This document shows, one piece after another, positions 38,446 through 46,044 of a stretch of DNA of 64,000 nucleotides. The stretch comes from CAMPKL01 sp963805925 (GTDB lineage Bacteria > Acidobacteriota > Terriglobia > Bryobacterales > UBA6623). The position numbers were made by a program, and so were the translations under genes. A model generated the notes under the pieces. The model was not told where the DNA came from, did no database searches, and worked only from the letters and a program-made list of their open reading frames with translations. How positions within the stretch are numbered: the first letter of the stretch is position 1; the number at the start of each line of letters is the position of its first letter. The stretch spans positions 1 through 64,000 of the forward strand of contig CAWDWB010000003.1 in NCBI GenBank assembly GCA_963805925.1. Reading direction: 5' to 3'.

Positions 38446-38502
38446 CGTCAAAAACAATTTGACGAGGAAACGTTTTAAGCCAAGAGTCGCTCAAGAAGCG
38501 AC
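38446..38502 (+). promoter_or_regulatory. Structured leader of the histone-like operon (two stem-loops)
   Basis: CGTCAAA-AACAA-TTTGACG (38446-38464) forms a perfect 7-base-pair hairpin at the predicted 5' end of the transcript. GTCGCT-CAAGA-AGCGAC (38486-38502) forms a perfect 6-base-pair hairpin with the same loop size. AGGAG follows at about 38511-38515, just before the ATG at 38522. The 5'-terminal stem could protect the mRNA; the second could gate the ribosome site. Confidence 0.5.
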
Positions 38503-38521
38503 AACCCTGAAGAGGAGAAAC

Positions 38522-38851
38522 ATGGCCAAGAAAGCAACGAAGAAGGCAGCCCCGAAAAAGAAAGCTGCTCCGAAGAAGGCTGCCAAGAAGGCGGCTCCGA
38601 AGAAGGCCGCCAAGAAGGTAGCCAAGAAGAAGGCCGCCAAGAAGGTAGCCAAGAAGAAGGCGGCTCCGAAGAAAGCTGCTAAGAAGGCGGCTCCGAAGAA
38701 GGCTGCTAAGAAGGCGGCTCCGAAGAAGGCTGCCAAGAAGGCAGCTCCGAAGAAGGCCGCCAAGAAGGCGGCTCCGAAGAAGGCCGCCAAGAAGGCGGCT
38801 CCGAAGAAGAAGGCTGCCAAGAAGGCAGCCCCAACCACAGGGGGAAAGTAA
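38522..38851 (+). CDS. Histone H1-like Lys/Ala/Pro-rich nucleoid protein
   Basis: The 109-residue protein is almost entirely lysine, alanine and proline in AAKK and APKK repeats, like the C-terminal tail of eukaryotic histone H1 and bacterial H1-like proteins. It has no folded domain and should bind DNA non-specifically by charge. The frame is open upstream, but the ATG at 38522 is preceded by a strong AGGAG site. The HU-like gene begins 2 bases after its stop, so both share the promoter at 38408-38437 and the terminator at 39195. The reading frame is tolerant of repeat expansion. Confidence 0.88.
   Translation: MAKKATKKAAPKKKAAPKKAAKKAAPKKAAKKVAKKKAAKKVAKKKAAPKKAAKKAAPKKAAKKAAPKKAAKKAAPKKAAKKAAPKKAAKKAAPKKKAAKKAAPTTGGK
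38576..38826 (+). repeat. In-gene tandem repeats encoding AAPKKAAKK-type units
   Basis: Nine-codon (27-base) units reading roughly AAPKKAAKK recur with only synonymous changes, broken once by a block of AAKKVAKKK units. Copies are close enough in DNA for slippage or recombination, so the gene length probably varies between strains. Confidence 0.75.
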
Positions 38852-38853
38852 GA

Positions 38854-39177
38854 ATGGCTACTAAAGCCGCGGCGGCACCGGCCCGCCCGATGACCCAAGC
38901 GCAGATCATTTCGGCCTTGGCCGATTCATGTGATCTGAACAAGACGGTCGTCAAGACCCTGCTTGAAGAAATGGCGACACTCGCCGTCAAAGAAACCAAG
39001 AAATCCGGCAAATTTGTCGTTCCTGGTTTCGGACGCATCGTGAAGTCTGATCGCAAAGCGCGCCTCGGCCGCAACCCGGCGACAGGCGAGACGATCAAGA
39101 TTCCGGCTAAGAAGGTGGTCAAATTCCGCATGGCTAAGTCCATCGCGGATCAGATCGTACCACCCAAGAAAAAGTAG
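38854..39177 (+). CDS. HU-family DNA-binding protein
   Basis: The 107-residue protein has an Ala-rich N-terminal extension (about 12 residues) and then the HU/IHF fold: QAQIISALADSCDLNKTVVKTLLEEMATLAVKE, the beta arm VVPGFGRIVKSDRKARLGRNPATGE with the R-x-x-R-N-P tip, and IPAKKVVKFRMAKSIADQI. It bends and compacts DNA. It is coupled to the H1-like gene (2-base gap), suggesting that the two nucleoid proteins are made together. A strong terminator follows. Confidence 0.93.
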   Translation: MATKAAAAPARPMTQAQIISALADSCDLNKTVVKTLLEEMATLAVKETKKSGKFVVPGFGRIVKSDRKARLGRNPATGETIKIPAKKVVKFRMAKSIADQIVPPKKK

Positions 39178-39194
39178 GCTCGGTCTCGCAACGC

Positions 39195-39233
39195 AAAAGG
39201 CCCGTCTGATCGACTGATCAGGCGGGCCTTTTA
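39195..39233 (+). terminator. Intrinsic terminator after the HU-like gene
   Basis: AAAAGGCCCG-T-CTGATC (39195-39210) pairs with GATCAG-G-CGGGCCTTTT across a GACT loop, giving a 15-16-base-pair stem that ends in TTTT. The A-run on the 5' side means it can also work for the tatA gene on the opposite strand. Confidence 0.85.
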
Positions 39234-39256
39234 AATTGCGCGTGACTCCGAGCGAA

Positions 39257-39484
39257 CTACGAGGAGGACTTGACCTCTTCGGGCTTCTCGGCCTCCGGCT
39301 TTTCCTCGTCTTTCATCGACTTCTTGAATTCGCGGATCCCTTCGCCGAATCCCTTGAAGATCTCCGGGATCTTGCGCCCGCCAAAAATGATGACCGCGAT
39401 CAGCAAGATGATCAACAGTTCCTGCGTGCCGAGAGAGCCGATGAATAGCCCTATCGGGGCGCCAGTCAAACCTTCGATTAACAT
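39257..39484 (-). CDS. tatA: Twin-arginine translocase subunit TatA/TatE
   Basis: The 75-residue protein has a short periplasmic start, one membrane helix (ELLIILLIAVIIF), the hinge and amphipathic helix FGGRKIPEIFKGFGEGIREFKK, and a charged tail. This is the TatA pattern. It forms the variable pore of the Tat pathway, which would export the Tat-signal proteins encoded at 33155 and 41058. No tatB or tatC is in the window. Confidence 0.93.
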   Translation of the reverse strand: MLIEGLTGAPIGLFIGSLGTQELLIILLIAVIIFGGRKIPEIFKGFGEGIREFKKSMKDEEKPEAEKPEEVKSSS

Positions 39485-39540
39485 TGTGGACTCCTACCGG
39501 CTCATTCTAGAACCCCTGCAAGGGGCCGTCAACGCGGAAC

Positions 39541-40296
39541 TCAGTTGACAGGGCCCCCGCCCTGCCGATCCCGCTTCTTCATGTATACCTCAAATCGGCG
39601 CCGAGAGCGGCGCAACTTCCACTGTTGGTAGCTGCCCAGCCAGTCTACATTCAAGAACTTGGGGCGGTGACGCAGGTAGATCCACGCGAAAGCCATGCCG
39701 GCTAGGTGGGCTACATGGGCGACCTGGCTGCCCGAGGAGCCTATCGTCGAGAGGAATGCGATCACGCCTAGGATCAGCACGAAGATGCGCGCTGGGATCG
39801 GGAACAACATCCAGAAATAGATCGGGCGATCCGGATACAGCATCGCGAAGGCAAGCATAATGCCGTATACCGCGCCCGAGTTGCCGATAGTCGCTGTGCC
39901 CGTCTCGCCCATCGCGATCCGGGAAGCCGCGTCAACCAGGCCGGCCCCAACGCCGCAGAACAGATAGAACTGCAGGAACCGTCGCCCTCCCCACTGCCTC
40001 TCCAGGTCGGCGCCGAACATCCAGAGCATCAGGGAGTTGAACAGGATGTGGCTAAAGCCAAATGGGCTGTGGAGGAATAGGTAGGTGACCGGCTGCCAAA
40101 TCGCGCCCAGCATGAGCCAAGAGGGGATCAAGCTCATCGCTCGAAAAAACTGGATGAGCGGCCCGATATCAAGGTGAACCGCCAAGAAATAGACGACGAA
40201 CAGTACGCCATTGGCGATCAGCAGTCGCTTGATAACAGGAGGAACCATGCCCCCGAACTGGGTTGGCGGCATGACGTTACGCCGATAGTAAGCCAT
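39541..40296 (-). CDS. Rhomboid-family intramembrane serine protease
   Basis: The 251-residue protein has about six membrane helices and the rhomboid catalytic pair: serine in TATIGNSGAVYG and histidine in VAHVAHLAG. GFSHILFNSLMLWMFG in helix 2 supplies the conserved H-x-x-x-N, and LERQWGGRRFLQFYLFCGVGAG is the usual loop and helix. It cleaves within membranes; substrates are unknown. A basic tail follows the last helix. It faces a divergent gene at 40381. Confidence 0.9.
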   Translation of the reverse strand: MAYYRRNVMPPTQFGGMVPPVIKRLLIANGVLFVVYFLAVHLDIGPLIQFFRAMSLIPSWLMLGAIWQPVTYLFLHSPFGFSHILFNSLMLWMFGADLERQWGGRRFLQFYLFCGVGAGLVDAASRIAMGETGTATIGNSGAVYGIMLAFAMLYPDRPIYFWMLFPIPARIFVLILGVIAFLSTIGSSGSQVAHVAHLAGMAFAWIYLRHRPKFLNVDWLGSYQQWKLRRSRRRFEVYMKKRDRQGGGPVN

Positions 40297-40380
40297 AGAG
40301 AACTAAGAGAAAACCCTTCGCCATGAGCATAGCAGCCTCTTAGGTGCAGACCTGGTTAGCGGGGCTTATGATGAGGGCAT

Positions 40381-41052
40381 ATGAGGCGTAGGTCGCAGCG
40401 ACGGCGAGCGCAGATGCCGGGGTTACTCAGCCGCATGGTTGGGACCTTGTGCGGTAAAGCGCAACAGCTCATCACAGCAGGTCCTTCGTTGCCGTTGGTC
40501 CTGGCGACATATCCGCGTCAGAATAGCTGGCTGGCAGTCGAGCTGAGCAACTCATTGCGCCTTACGTTCCCAGCGCTAACGGAAGAGGTCAAGCGCGACT
40601 ATCGAGACCCGCTCTCCCGCGTACCCTCCGTGATCGTTGCCGAACTCCGGCTGGCGAACGCCTGCAGCTGCCTGGGGCACCATCATCCGGAAGTAATTCA
40701 CAGCCCCTTGACGAAAAGCATACAGGCCGACACCGGAGGGACAATCGGCGAAATTGATCTCGCAGTCGGATCGATCCGCGAATGGAACCCGTTGCCTCTG
40801 GCGGGCCTAGCGGCTGCAGGCAACGAGGGCTTGCGCGATTCGTTTGAAGAGGTTCGATTCCACGCGGCACTACTAGCGGTTTTCCTGCATGAGCTGGAAC
40901 ATGTGGCTTACCCGGATAGGCCGGAAGACGAAATCCGCCGACGAAGCAACCGTTTTTTTATGGCAGCTGTGGAAGAACTGTTGGGGTTCCAATTTGGACT
41001 CGCGTCAGATAAGCCGACCCACCTGCTCGGCGAACAGCCTCATTTTGCCTGA
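40381..41052 (+). CDS. Protein of unknown function with a HExxH motif
   Basis: I do not recognise this 223-residue protein. Its C-terminal half has VFLHELEHVAYP (HELEH, residues 170-174) followed by ESEs-like acidic and basic residues (PEDEIRRRSNRFF), consistent with a zincin metal site whose third ligand could be the glutamate in PEDE. An upstream pair of histidines and cysteines (ACSCLGHHHPE, about 94-104) is also notable. An alternative start is the ATG at 40414. The next gene starts 5 bases downstream. The peptidase idea is only a motif-level guess. Confidence 0.6.
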   Translation: MRRRSQRRRAQMPGLLSRMVGTLCGKAQQLITAGPSLPLVLATYPRQNSWLAVELSNSLRLTFPALTEEVKRDYRDPLSRVPSVIVAELRLANACSCLGHHHPEVIHSPLTKSIQADTGGTIGEIDLAVGSIREWNPLPLAGLAAAGNEGLRDSFEEVRFHAALLAVFLHELEHVAYPDRPEDEIRRRSNRFFMAAVEELLGFQFGLASDKPTHLLGEQPHFA

Positions 41053-41057
41053 ACGTC

Positions 41058-42275
41058 ATGAACCTTAGCCGACGATCTTTTGTTTCCGGCGGAATCGCCG
41101 TGGCCGCCGCCGCCCGACCTCGTCGCGTATACGGCGCCAACGACCGCCTCAGAGTCGGCGTGATCGGGTCGGGATCGAACGCGCAGTCACACCTCAAGGC
41201 CCTGATCGGCCTGGCCGACCAGGACAACGTCGAGATCGCAGCGGTCTGCGATGTCTACCAACCGCGACTCGACCGTGCAGCAGCGATCGCTCTAGCGAGA
41301 CCCTACAAAGATTACCGGGCGCTGCTGGAACATCGCGGTCTCGACTATGTCGTCATCTCCTCGCCGAACCATTGGCACGCCCAGATGGCGATCGACGCAA
41401 TGGATGCGGGTCTCCACGTCTATTGCGAGAAGCCGCTCGCCCACACGATCCCCGAATGCCTGGCGGTTCGCCGCAAGGTAAAGGAATCGAAGAAGCTGCT
41501 GCAGTGCGGCGTCCAAGGAATGTCGGATGATTCTTACGAGACTGCGGCAAAGTACATCAGCGAGGGCGCTATCGGCAAGCCGGTCCTGGCACAAATCGAC
41601 TATTCCAGAAATTACGTGAACGACCTTTGGCTTGAGGAGCACGACGCAACCGCCGATCCGAACTCGAATCTTGATTGGGACGCCTTCCTCGGTCCGGCCC
41701 CAAAACGTCCTTGGGAGCCGGACCGGTTCTTCTCCTGGCGGCGCTATTGGGACTACTCCGGCGGCATACCCACGGACTTGTTGATTCACCGGCTGACTCG
41801 CGTTGTCAAAGCTTGCGGCCTCACCGCGCCATCCAGGGTGGTTGCTACGGGCGGCAAGTACGCATTCCAGGACTCGGCGGCCGAGATACCGGACACTTTC
41901 AACGTCATGTTGGAGTATCCGGAAGGGATGACGGTATTGTTGACCTCAACGATGGCGAACAGTTCGCCCGTCCCGCATACGATTCGCGGCCACCACGCCA
42001 CCCTCGAATTCACTGAAGACGGCTTCGAGATCACCCCAGAACAGGCGTTCAGCGACAATGCATCGAGCGTGTCGTACCGCAAGACCGGCAGCGAAAGCTT
42101 TGCGTTGCATCATCACAATCTGCACGAGGCGATTCGGGACGGCGCGCCGCTTAAATGCGACGTTGACCTGGGATTCAACAGTTCGCTCGCTTGCCTGATC
42201 GCCGTCGAGTCGTTTCGAACTCGAAAGTACCTCGCTTGGGATCCAGTCGCCGAGCGGGTCGTCGAAGCGGCCTAG
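41058..42275 (+). CDS. Tat-exported Gfo/Idh/MocA-family oxidoreductase
   Basis: The N-terminus carries a twin-arginine signal (LSRRSFVSGG, then a short Ala-rich stretch). The Rossmann domain follows (LRVGVIGSGSNAQSH), with SSPNHWHAQMAIDAMDAGLHVYCEKPLAHT containing the family EKP lysine. The C-terminal half has the substrate-binding fold, including DYSGGIPTDLLIHRLTRV, where the aspartate and histidine replace the common GxxxDxGxH pattern. Exported members with tightly bound NAD(P) act on periplasmic sugars or glycosides. The substrate is unknown. Confidence 0.9.
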   Translation: MNLSRRSFVSGGIAVAAAARPRRVYGANDRLRVGVIGSGSNAQSHLKALIGLADQDNVEIAAVCDVYQPRLDRAAAIALARPYKDYRALLEHRGLDYVVISSPNHWHAQMAIDAMDAGLHVYCEKPLAHTIPECLAVRRKVKESKKLLQCGVQGMSDDSYETAAKYISEGAIGKPVLAQIDYSRNYVNDLWLEEHDATADPNSNLDWDAFLGPAPKRPWEPDRFFSWRRYWDYSGGIPTDLLIHRLTRVVKACGLTAPSRVVATGGKYAFQDSAAEIPDTFNVMLEYPEGMTVLLTSTMANSSPVPHTIRGHHATLEFTEDGFEITPEQAFSDNASSVSYRKTGSESFALHHHNLHEAIRDGAPLKCDVDLGFNSSLACLIAVESFRTRKYLAWDPVAERVVEAA

Positions 42276-42345
42276 TCAAGGGACTACAATTCAGGCCAAT
42301 CACAGCCGATGTGTGTAGTGGAGCCCCTGTGCTCTGACTACAATT

Positions 42346-43497
42346 GTGTCTCACCGAATCCTGGTCTATTCTCCGGATATTGAAGTCGGCCACTTGCTGG
42401 CCGAGGCGCTGCGGGCCGAATCGCCTCGACTCGACGTCCAGTTGAACGAGCGCTACCCTACCGAGCGGGAGATCGAGATGTCGGATCAACGCGGGCTTGG
42501 CGCCGTGGTGGTGGGTTTAACCCCGGGACCCGACGGGATACAGGTGATCAAGAGCCTGAGGAGCAACGCCCCGGAGATTCCGACGGTAGCCGTAGGCAAG
42601 ACAGAGTCTTCCAACGACCTGCTTGATGCGATGCGCGCCGGAGCAACGGACTATCTGTGGCCCCCTTTCGACCGCCAGCGGCTGGCTAACTTGCTGAGTT
42701 CGCTTCCCAATCGAGCGGGACGGGCCCACGCAAATCGTTTGATCTGCTTCGCCCCCTGTCAGTCGACTGACGGAGCGTCGACAGTTGCGCTCCATGTGGC
42801 TTACGCGATGACGAAGGTCGCAGGCGTCAAGCCGCTCTTGCTCGACTGCGATGTTCACTCCAGCACTCTCATCTTCCGCCTCGGGGCAAAGTTCGACTTT
42901 CACCTGAGCGATGCATTGGAGCGTATATCTGATCTGGACGACATGTGGGACCGCATCGCCGCGGACTGGCATGGGTTCCGCATTCTCGCCTGTGCGGCCG
43001 AAGGAGAGCCGCCAACGGAAATTCTTCGACGCCGCCTTCCCGAAGTTGTCGCATCAGCAATGGCCGCTTATGAGACCGTCATCGCTGACCTGCCGTCGTC
43101 CCTTGCACCGACGATTGCCGAAACTGTTCGCTTGGCCGAACGCCTCTACCTCGTATGCACTCCCCACTTGGTCTCCATCCACCTGGCACGCAGGCGATTG
43201 GACCAGATGAAAGCCCTAGGCGTTGACCTGGCGAACGTTCGACTGATCGTCAATCGATCCAACTCTAAGAATGCGATTTCCGACTCGATGATCGAGGACG
43301 CGCTGGGGATGGAGATCGACTTCTCGTTACCCAACGATTTCGAAGCGGTCAATCAAGCAGCCGTTCGCGGGGGACTCGTGGCAAGCGGGTCGCGACTCTC
43401 AGACAGCTTCGACGCGCTCACACGGCACATATTCGGTATCGAAGCGGATCCAGGGCACAAAGCCGGATCGTGGAAGCGCTTCCTCAGCATCGGCTAA
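42346..43497 (+). CDS. CpaE/MinD-like ATPase with receiver-like N-terminus, degenerate P-loop
   Basis: The 383-residue protein has a response-regulator-like N-terminal domain (about 1-125, with AMRAGATDYLWPPFD as in CheY-type domains) and a ParA/MinD-type domain, the layout of the pilus-assembly protein CpaE. The P-loop position reads CFAPCQSTDGASTVAL (about 134-149): both lysines of the deviant Walker A (KGGxGKT) are missing. The switch aspartate (LLLDCDVH) is kept. It may be a non-hydrolysing, regulatory member of a Tad-pilus or polarity system, none of which is encoded nearby. Start is GTG. A 10-base repeat GACTACAATT occurs at 42282 and 42336 upstream. Confidence 0.78.
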   Translation: MSHRILVYSPDIEVGHLLAEALRAESPRLDVQLNERYPTEREIEMSDQRGLGAVVVGLTPGPDGIQVIKSLRSNAPEIPTVAVGKTESSNDLLDAMRAGATDYLWPPFDRQRLANLLSSLPNRAGRAHANRLICFAPCQSTDGASTVALHVAYAMTKVAGVKPLLLDCDVHSSTLIFRLGAKFDFHLSDALERISDLDDMWDRIAADWHGFRILACAAEGEPPTEILRRRLPEVVASAMAAYETVIADLPSSLAPTIAETVRLAERLYLVCTPHLVSIHLARRRLDQMKALGVDLANVRLIVNRSNSKNAISDSMIEDALGMEIDFSLPNDFEAVNQAAVRGGLVASGSRLSDSFDALTRHIFGIEADPGHKAGSWKRFLSIG

Positions 43498-45551
43498 TTC
43501 GGTCGGCGGAAGACGTCGATCTCGATTCCGCCCCGTACCCACCGTCCGGGCTGCGGGAGGCCCTGGAAAGCTTCGTGTTGCGTATCAAGCAGGTTCGTCG
43601 CCTGGATGAATGGCCGCCAGGAACCGCCACTGCGGCCGATTGACACATCCCAGAGCGCCCTAGCAGTCTGCCAGCTTCGATTGTAGGCCCCGAGTCGCGT
43701 CTTGAAGAGCAGCGGCCCCACGGCGCCCTGCAGGCCCACATTGCCCTGATTGGAAGGAAAGTTGAACACGTAGCGGGATACTCCGCCGACCGGCAGTGAT
43801 TGAGACGCATGGAGGGCGGTGTAATTGCCCCAAATCTGCGTGGCGTTGCGGAACGTGTGGCGCACCTCGAACTCCGCTCCGGTGAAGTTGATCTTCTGCG
43901 TGTTGCGCGCCTGAAAAAAGACGGAACCTTCATCCTTTACCCAGTCGATCGAGTTGTCTTCTCGCCGTTGAAACCAGGCGGCGGAAACCTTCGTGCCGGA
44001 CGGCGAGAACCAATCGGCCCCTGCTTCGTAGTTCCAAACGGTCTCCGGGACTAGGCTCGAATTGCCCACGTTGCCGGGATCGTGGTGATAGAGATCCGTA
44101 TAGGTCGGGATGCGAAAGGCGGAAGAGGCCAATGCCCGGAGCTTGAGTCCGCCGCCAATCCAATAACCGGCAGAAAAGGTTGGGTTGGTGCGGACCCGCC
44201 ATTTGTCCCAGGCCTCTTCTCTGACACCGGCCGACAACGTTAGTCTTTCCGTGGGACGCAAGTCGAACATGGCAAAGATCGATGCCCGCTCACGACGCCG
44301 CTGGCCGGCAACCGTACTATCAATCCCGTCGGAAAGGACTTGGGCTCCGCCGGACCATCGGACCTTCGAGCCGGCAACGCCCGCAATCGTATACGAACCC
44401 TGGTAGATATCCGTCTGATGAAGGTTCTGGAAGTCCTCTGGCAGATACTGCACTCCGCCAAAAACGCAACCCTGTTTGCACAGGATGAAATTGTCGTTGT
44501 GCCTACGGTAGGCGAAATTGAATCGGTGATTCAGGCTGTCCACACTTCGGCCAATCGTCTGGGTCGCGGAGAACAGCTTGGTTCCCGTCTTCTCCCAAGA
44601 GTTCCAGTTCCCGTAGAAACCATTCGCACCGAATGGCCGGTCATTGTATGCCGCCAGAATCCTCGTGGACCCCACCGACGTGTCGAAGAACGACTCGCTT
44701 GAGAGTGCGACGTTACGGAAGTCTCTGCCCTCCATGAATCCCGTAGAGAAATCACGAGCGACTGCCAACGACTGACTCCAGATCCCGCGGCGAAAGCCGC
44801 CTGATGCTCCGAGCCGGTTCCATCCGTATTCTCCGACCCCGCTCATCAGCCGCAACTCTTTCGACTCGGGTTTCTTGGTGACAAAGTTGATCGTCCCGCC
44901 GACTGCATCAGAGCCATAAAGCGTTGCGCCAGCCCCGGCTAGGACCTCGACCTGCTGCACGGTTTCAAAGGGCAAAGGCAGGTCCAGCGTATGATGCCCC
45001 GTCTGAGGATCGCTGACGCGAACGCCGTTGATCAGCACCAGCACCTGGTCGAACGTCGAGCCTCGAATGGACAAGTCCGCTTGCGTCCCGTCGGGGCCCC
45101 TTTCGCGAACGTCGACAGAAGAGTCCTGTTTCAGCAAGTCCGCGAATGACCAGGCGGGCGCAACAGGCTCGCTGGCGGCGATGACGCGCAGACTTCGATC
45201 CAAGTCAGCCAGTTCGGTCGGACGTACGGTCCCCGTCACAACAACAGGCGTCTCCACGTGCAGTCGAATCCGAAGTTCGACTACCTGGGGTGATTCTCCA
45301 ACCGTGAGGTCCGCCGCCGCCGTTTCGAATCCTGCCGCTTGGACTCGGATCGGTCCACGCAGGACGCTCTCTTCACAGAGTTCAGCGATGCCCGCCGAGT
45401 TTGTCGCAACCGTGGATTGGCCGATCGAGGCGATTGCCCCGGACACCGGCAGTCCTTGTGGGTCGACCACGCGGATCTGGACGCAATCAGCACCAAGGCT
45501 GAGCGAACCGACCGCAATCAGGGCGACGATCCGAATCACTTGAACTAGCAA
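43494..45551 (-). CDS. TonB-dependent outer-membrane receptor
   Basis: The 685-residue protein has a signal peptide and a short carboxypeptidase-like N-terminal domain (VQIRVVDPQGLPVSGAIA). A plug domain follows (SFADLLKQDSSVDVRERG, DLSIRGSTFDQVLVLINGVRVSDPQTGHH in parts, YGSDAVGGTINFVTKKP), then a 22-strand barrel ending in a C-terminal aromatic-containing strand. The barrel looks most like vitamin B12/siderophore receptors, but no cobalamin riboswitch is visible upstream. The ligand is unknown. Its stop overlaps the convergent CpaE-like gene by 4 bases. Confidence 0.9.
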   Translation of the reverse strand: MLVQVIRIVALIAVGSLSLGADCVQIRVVDPQGLPVSGAIASIGQSTVATNSAGIAELCEESVLRGPIRVQAAGFETAAADLTVGESPQVVELRIRLHVETPVVVTGTVRPTELADLDRSLRVIAASEPVAPAWSFADLLKQDSSVDVRERGPDGTQADLSIRGSTFDQVLVLINGVRVSDPQTGHHTLDLPLPFETVQQVEVLAGAGATLYGSDAVGGTINFVTKKPESKELRLMSGVGEYGWNRLGASGGFRRGIWSQSLAVARDFSTGFMEGRDFRNVALSSESFFDTSVGSTRILAAYNDRPFGANGFYGNWNSWEKTGTKLFSATQTIGRSVDSLNHRFNFAYRRHNDNFILCKQGCVFGGVQYLPEDFQNLHQTDIYQGSYTIAGVAGSKVRWSGGAQVLSDGIDSTVAGQRRRERASIFAMFDLRPTERLTLSAGVREEAWDKWRVRTNPTFSAGYWIGGGLKLRALASSAFRIPTYTDLYHHDPGNVGNSSLVPETVWNYEAGADWFSPSGTKVSAAWFQRREDNSIDWVKDEGSVFFQARNTQKINFTGAEFEVRHTFRNATQIWGNYTALHASQSLPVGGVSRYVFNFPSNQGNVGLQGAVGPLLFKTRLGAYNRSWQTARALWDVSIGRSGGSWRPFIQATNLLDTQHEAFQGLPQPGRWVRGGIEIDVFRRPN

Positions 45552-45648
45552 CCCCCAATTCTATCCAAGGAGCGGCACTAAACCAGGGGTATGACTAGGG
45601 CATTTCGCCTATTGCCGAAGTACCTATGCCGCTTCCATGATGTAGGGC

Positions 45649-46044
45649 ATGAGTGCGAACGGCAGTCTCTTCGGCAACTCGTGGTCCGATCTTACGGGCT
45701 GGTTGCGCGGTAAGCCCAAAGAAGAAGATCGGCGTTCGGAGAACCGTCTCCCTGTGCATGACCAAGCGACGCTGACTTGGCGTCCGGAGGCTGGCCCGGA
45801 AAAGACGACCGTTACTAACCTAATCGATATCTCTACCTTGGGCTTCAAAGTCAGATGCCCTCACGAAATGGAGATTGGGACGCAAGTCCGACTGACCGAT
45901 TCCAACGGTAAAACCGCCGAGGGTTCCATTGTCCATTGCGAGCGAGACGAAGACGGCTATCTGCTTGGAGCCCAGGCGGAATGGGAAACCCCCGAGGCAA
46001 AGTCGGAAGCGACGCGAAGACTAGCTGCTCAGCAGGGCCGCTAA
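45649..46044 (+). CDS. PilZ-domain protein
   Basis: The 131-residue protein has a PilZ domain with both c-di-GMP-binding motifs: RRSENRLPV (RxxxR, about 28-33) and DISTLGFKV (DxSxxG). A short N-terminal tail precedes it. It probably binds c-di-GMP and controls motility or surface behaviour; the neighbouring CpaE-like gene fits such a role loosely. It ends back to back with the TPR gene. Confidence 0.88.
   Translation: MSANGSLFGNSWSDLTGWLRGKPKEEDRRSENRLPVHDQATLTWRPEAGPEKTTVTNLIDISTLGFKVRCPHEMEIGTQVRLTDSNGKTAEGSIVHCERDEDGYLLGAQAEWETPEAKSEATRRLAAQQGR

Noticed and set aside
38576..38826. CRISPR or satellite array
   Set aside because: The repeats are codon-phased, lack spacers and encode the AAPKK repeats of a H1-like protein.
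45552..45648. Cobalamin riboswitch before the TonB receptor
   Set aside because: The gap is only 97 bases and shows no B12-box or the expected structure.
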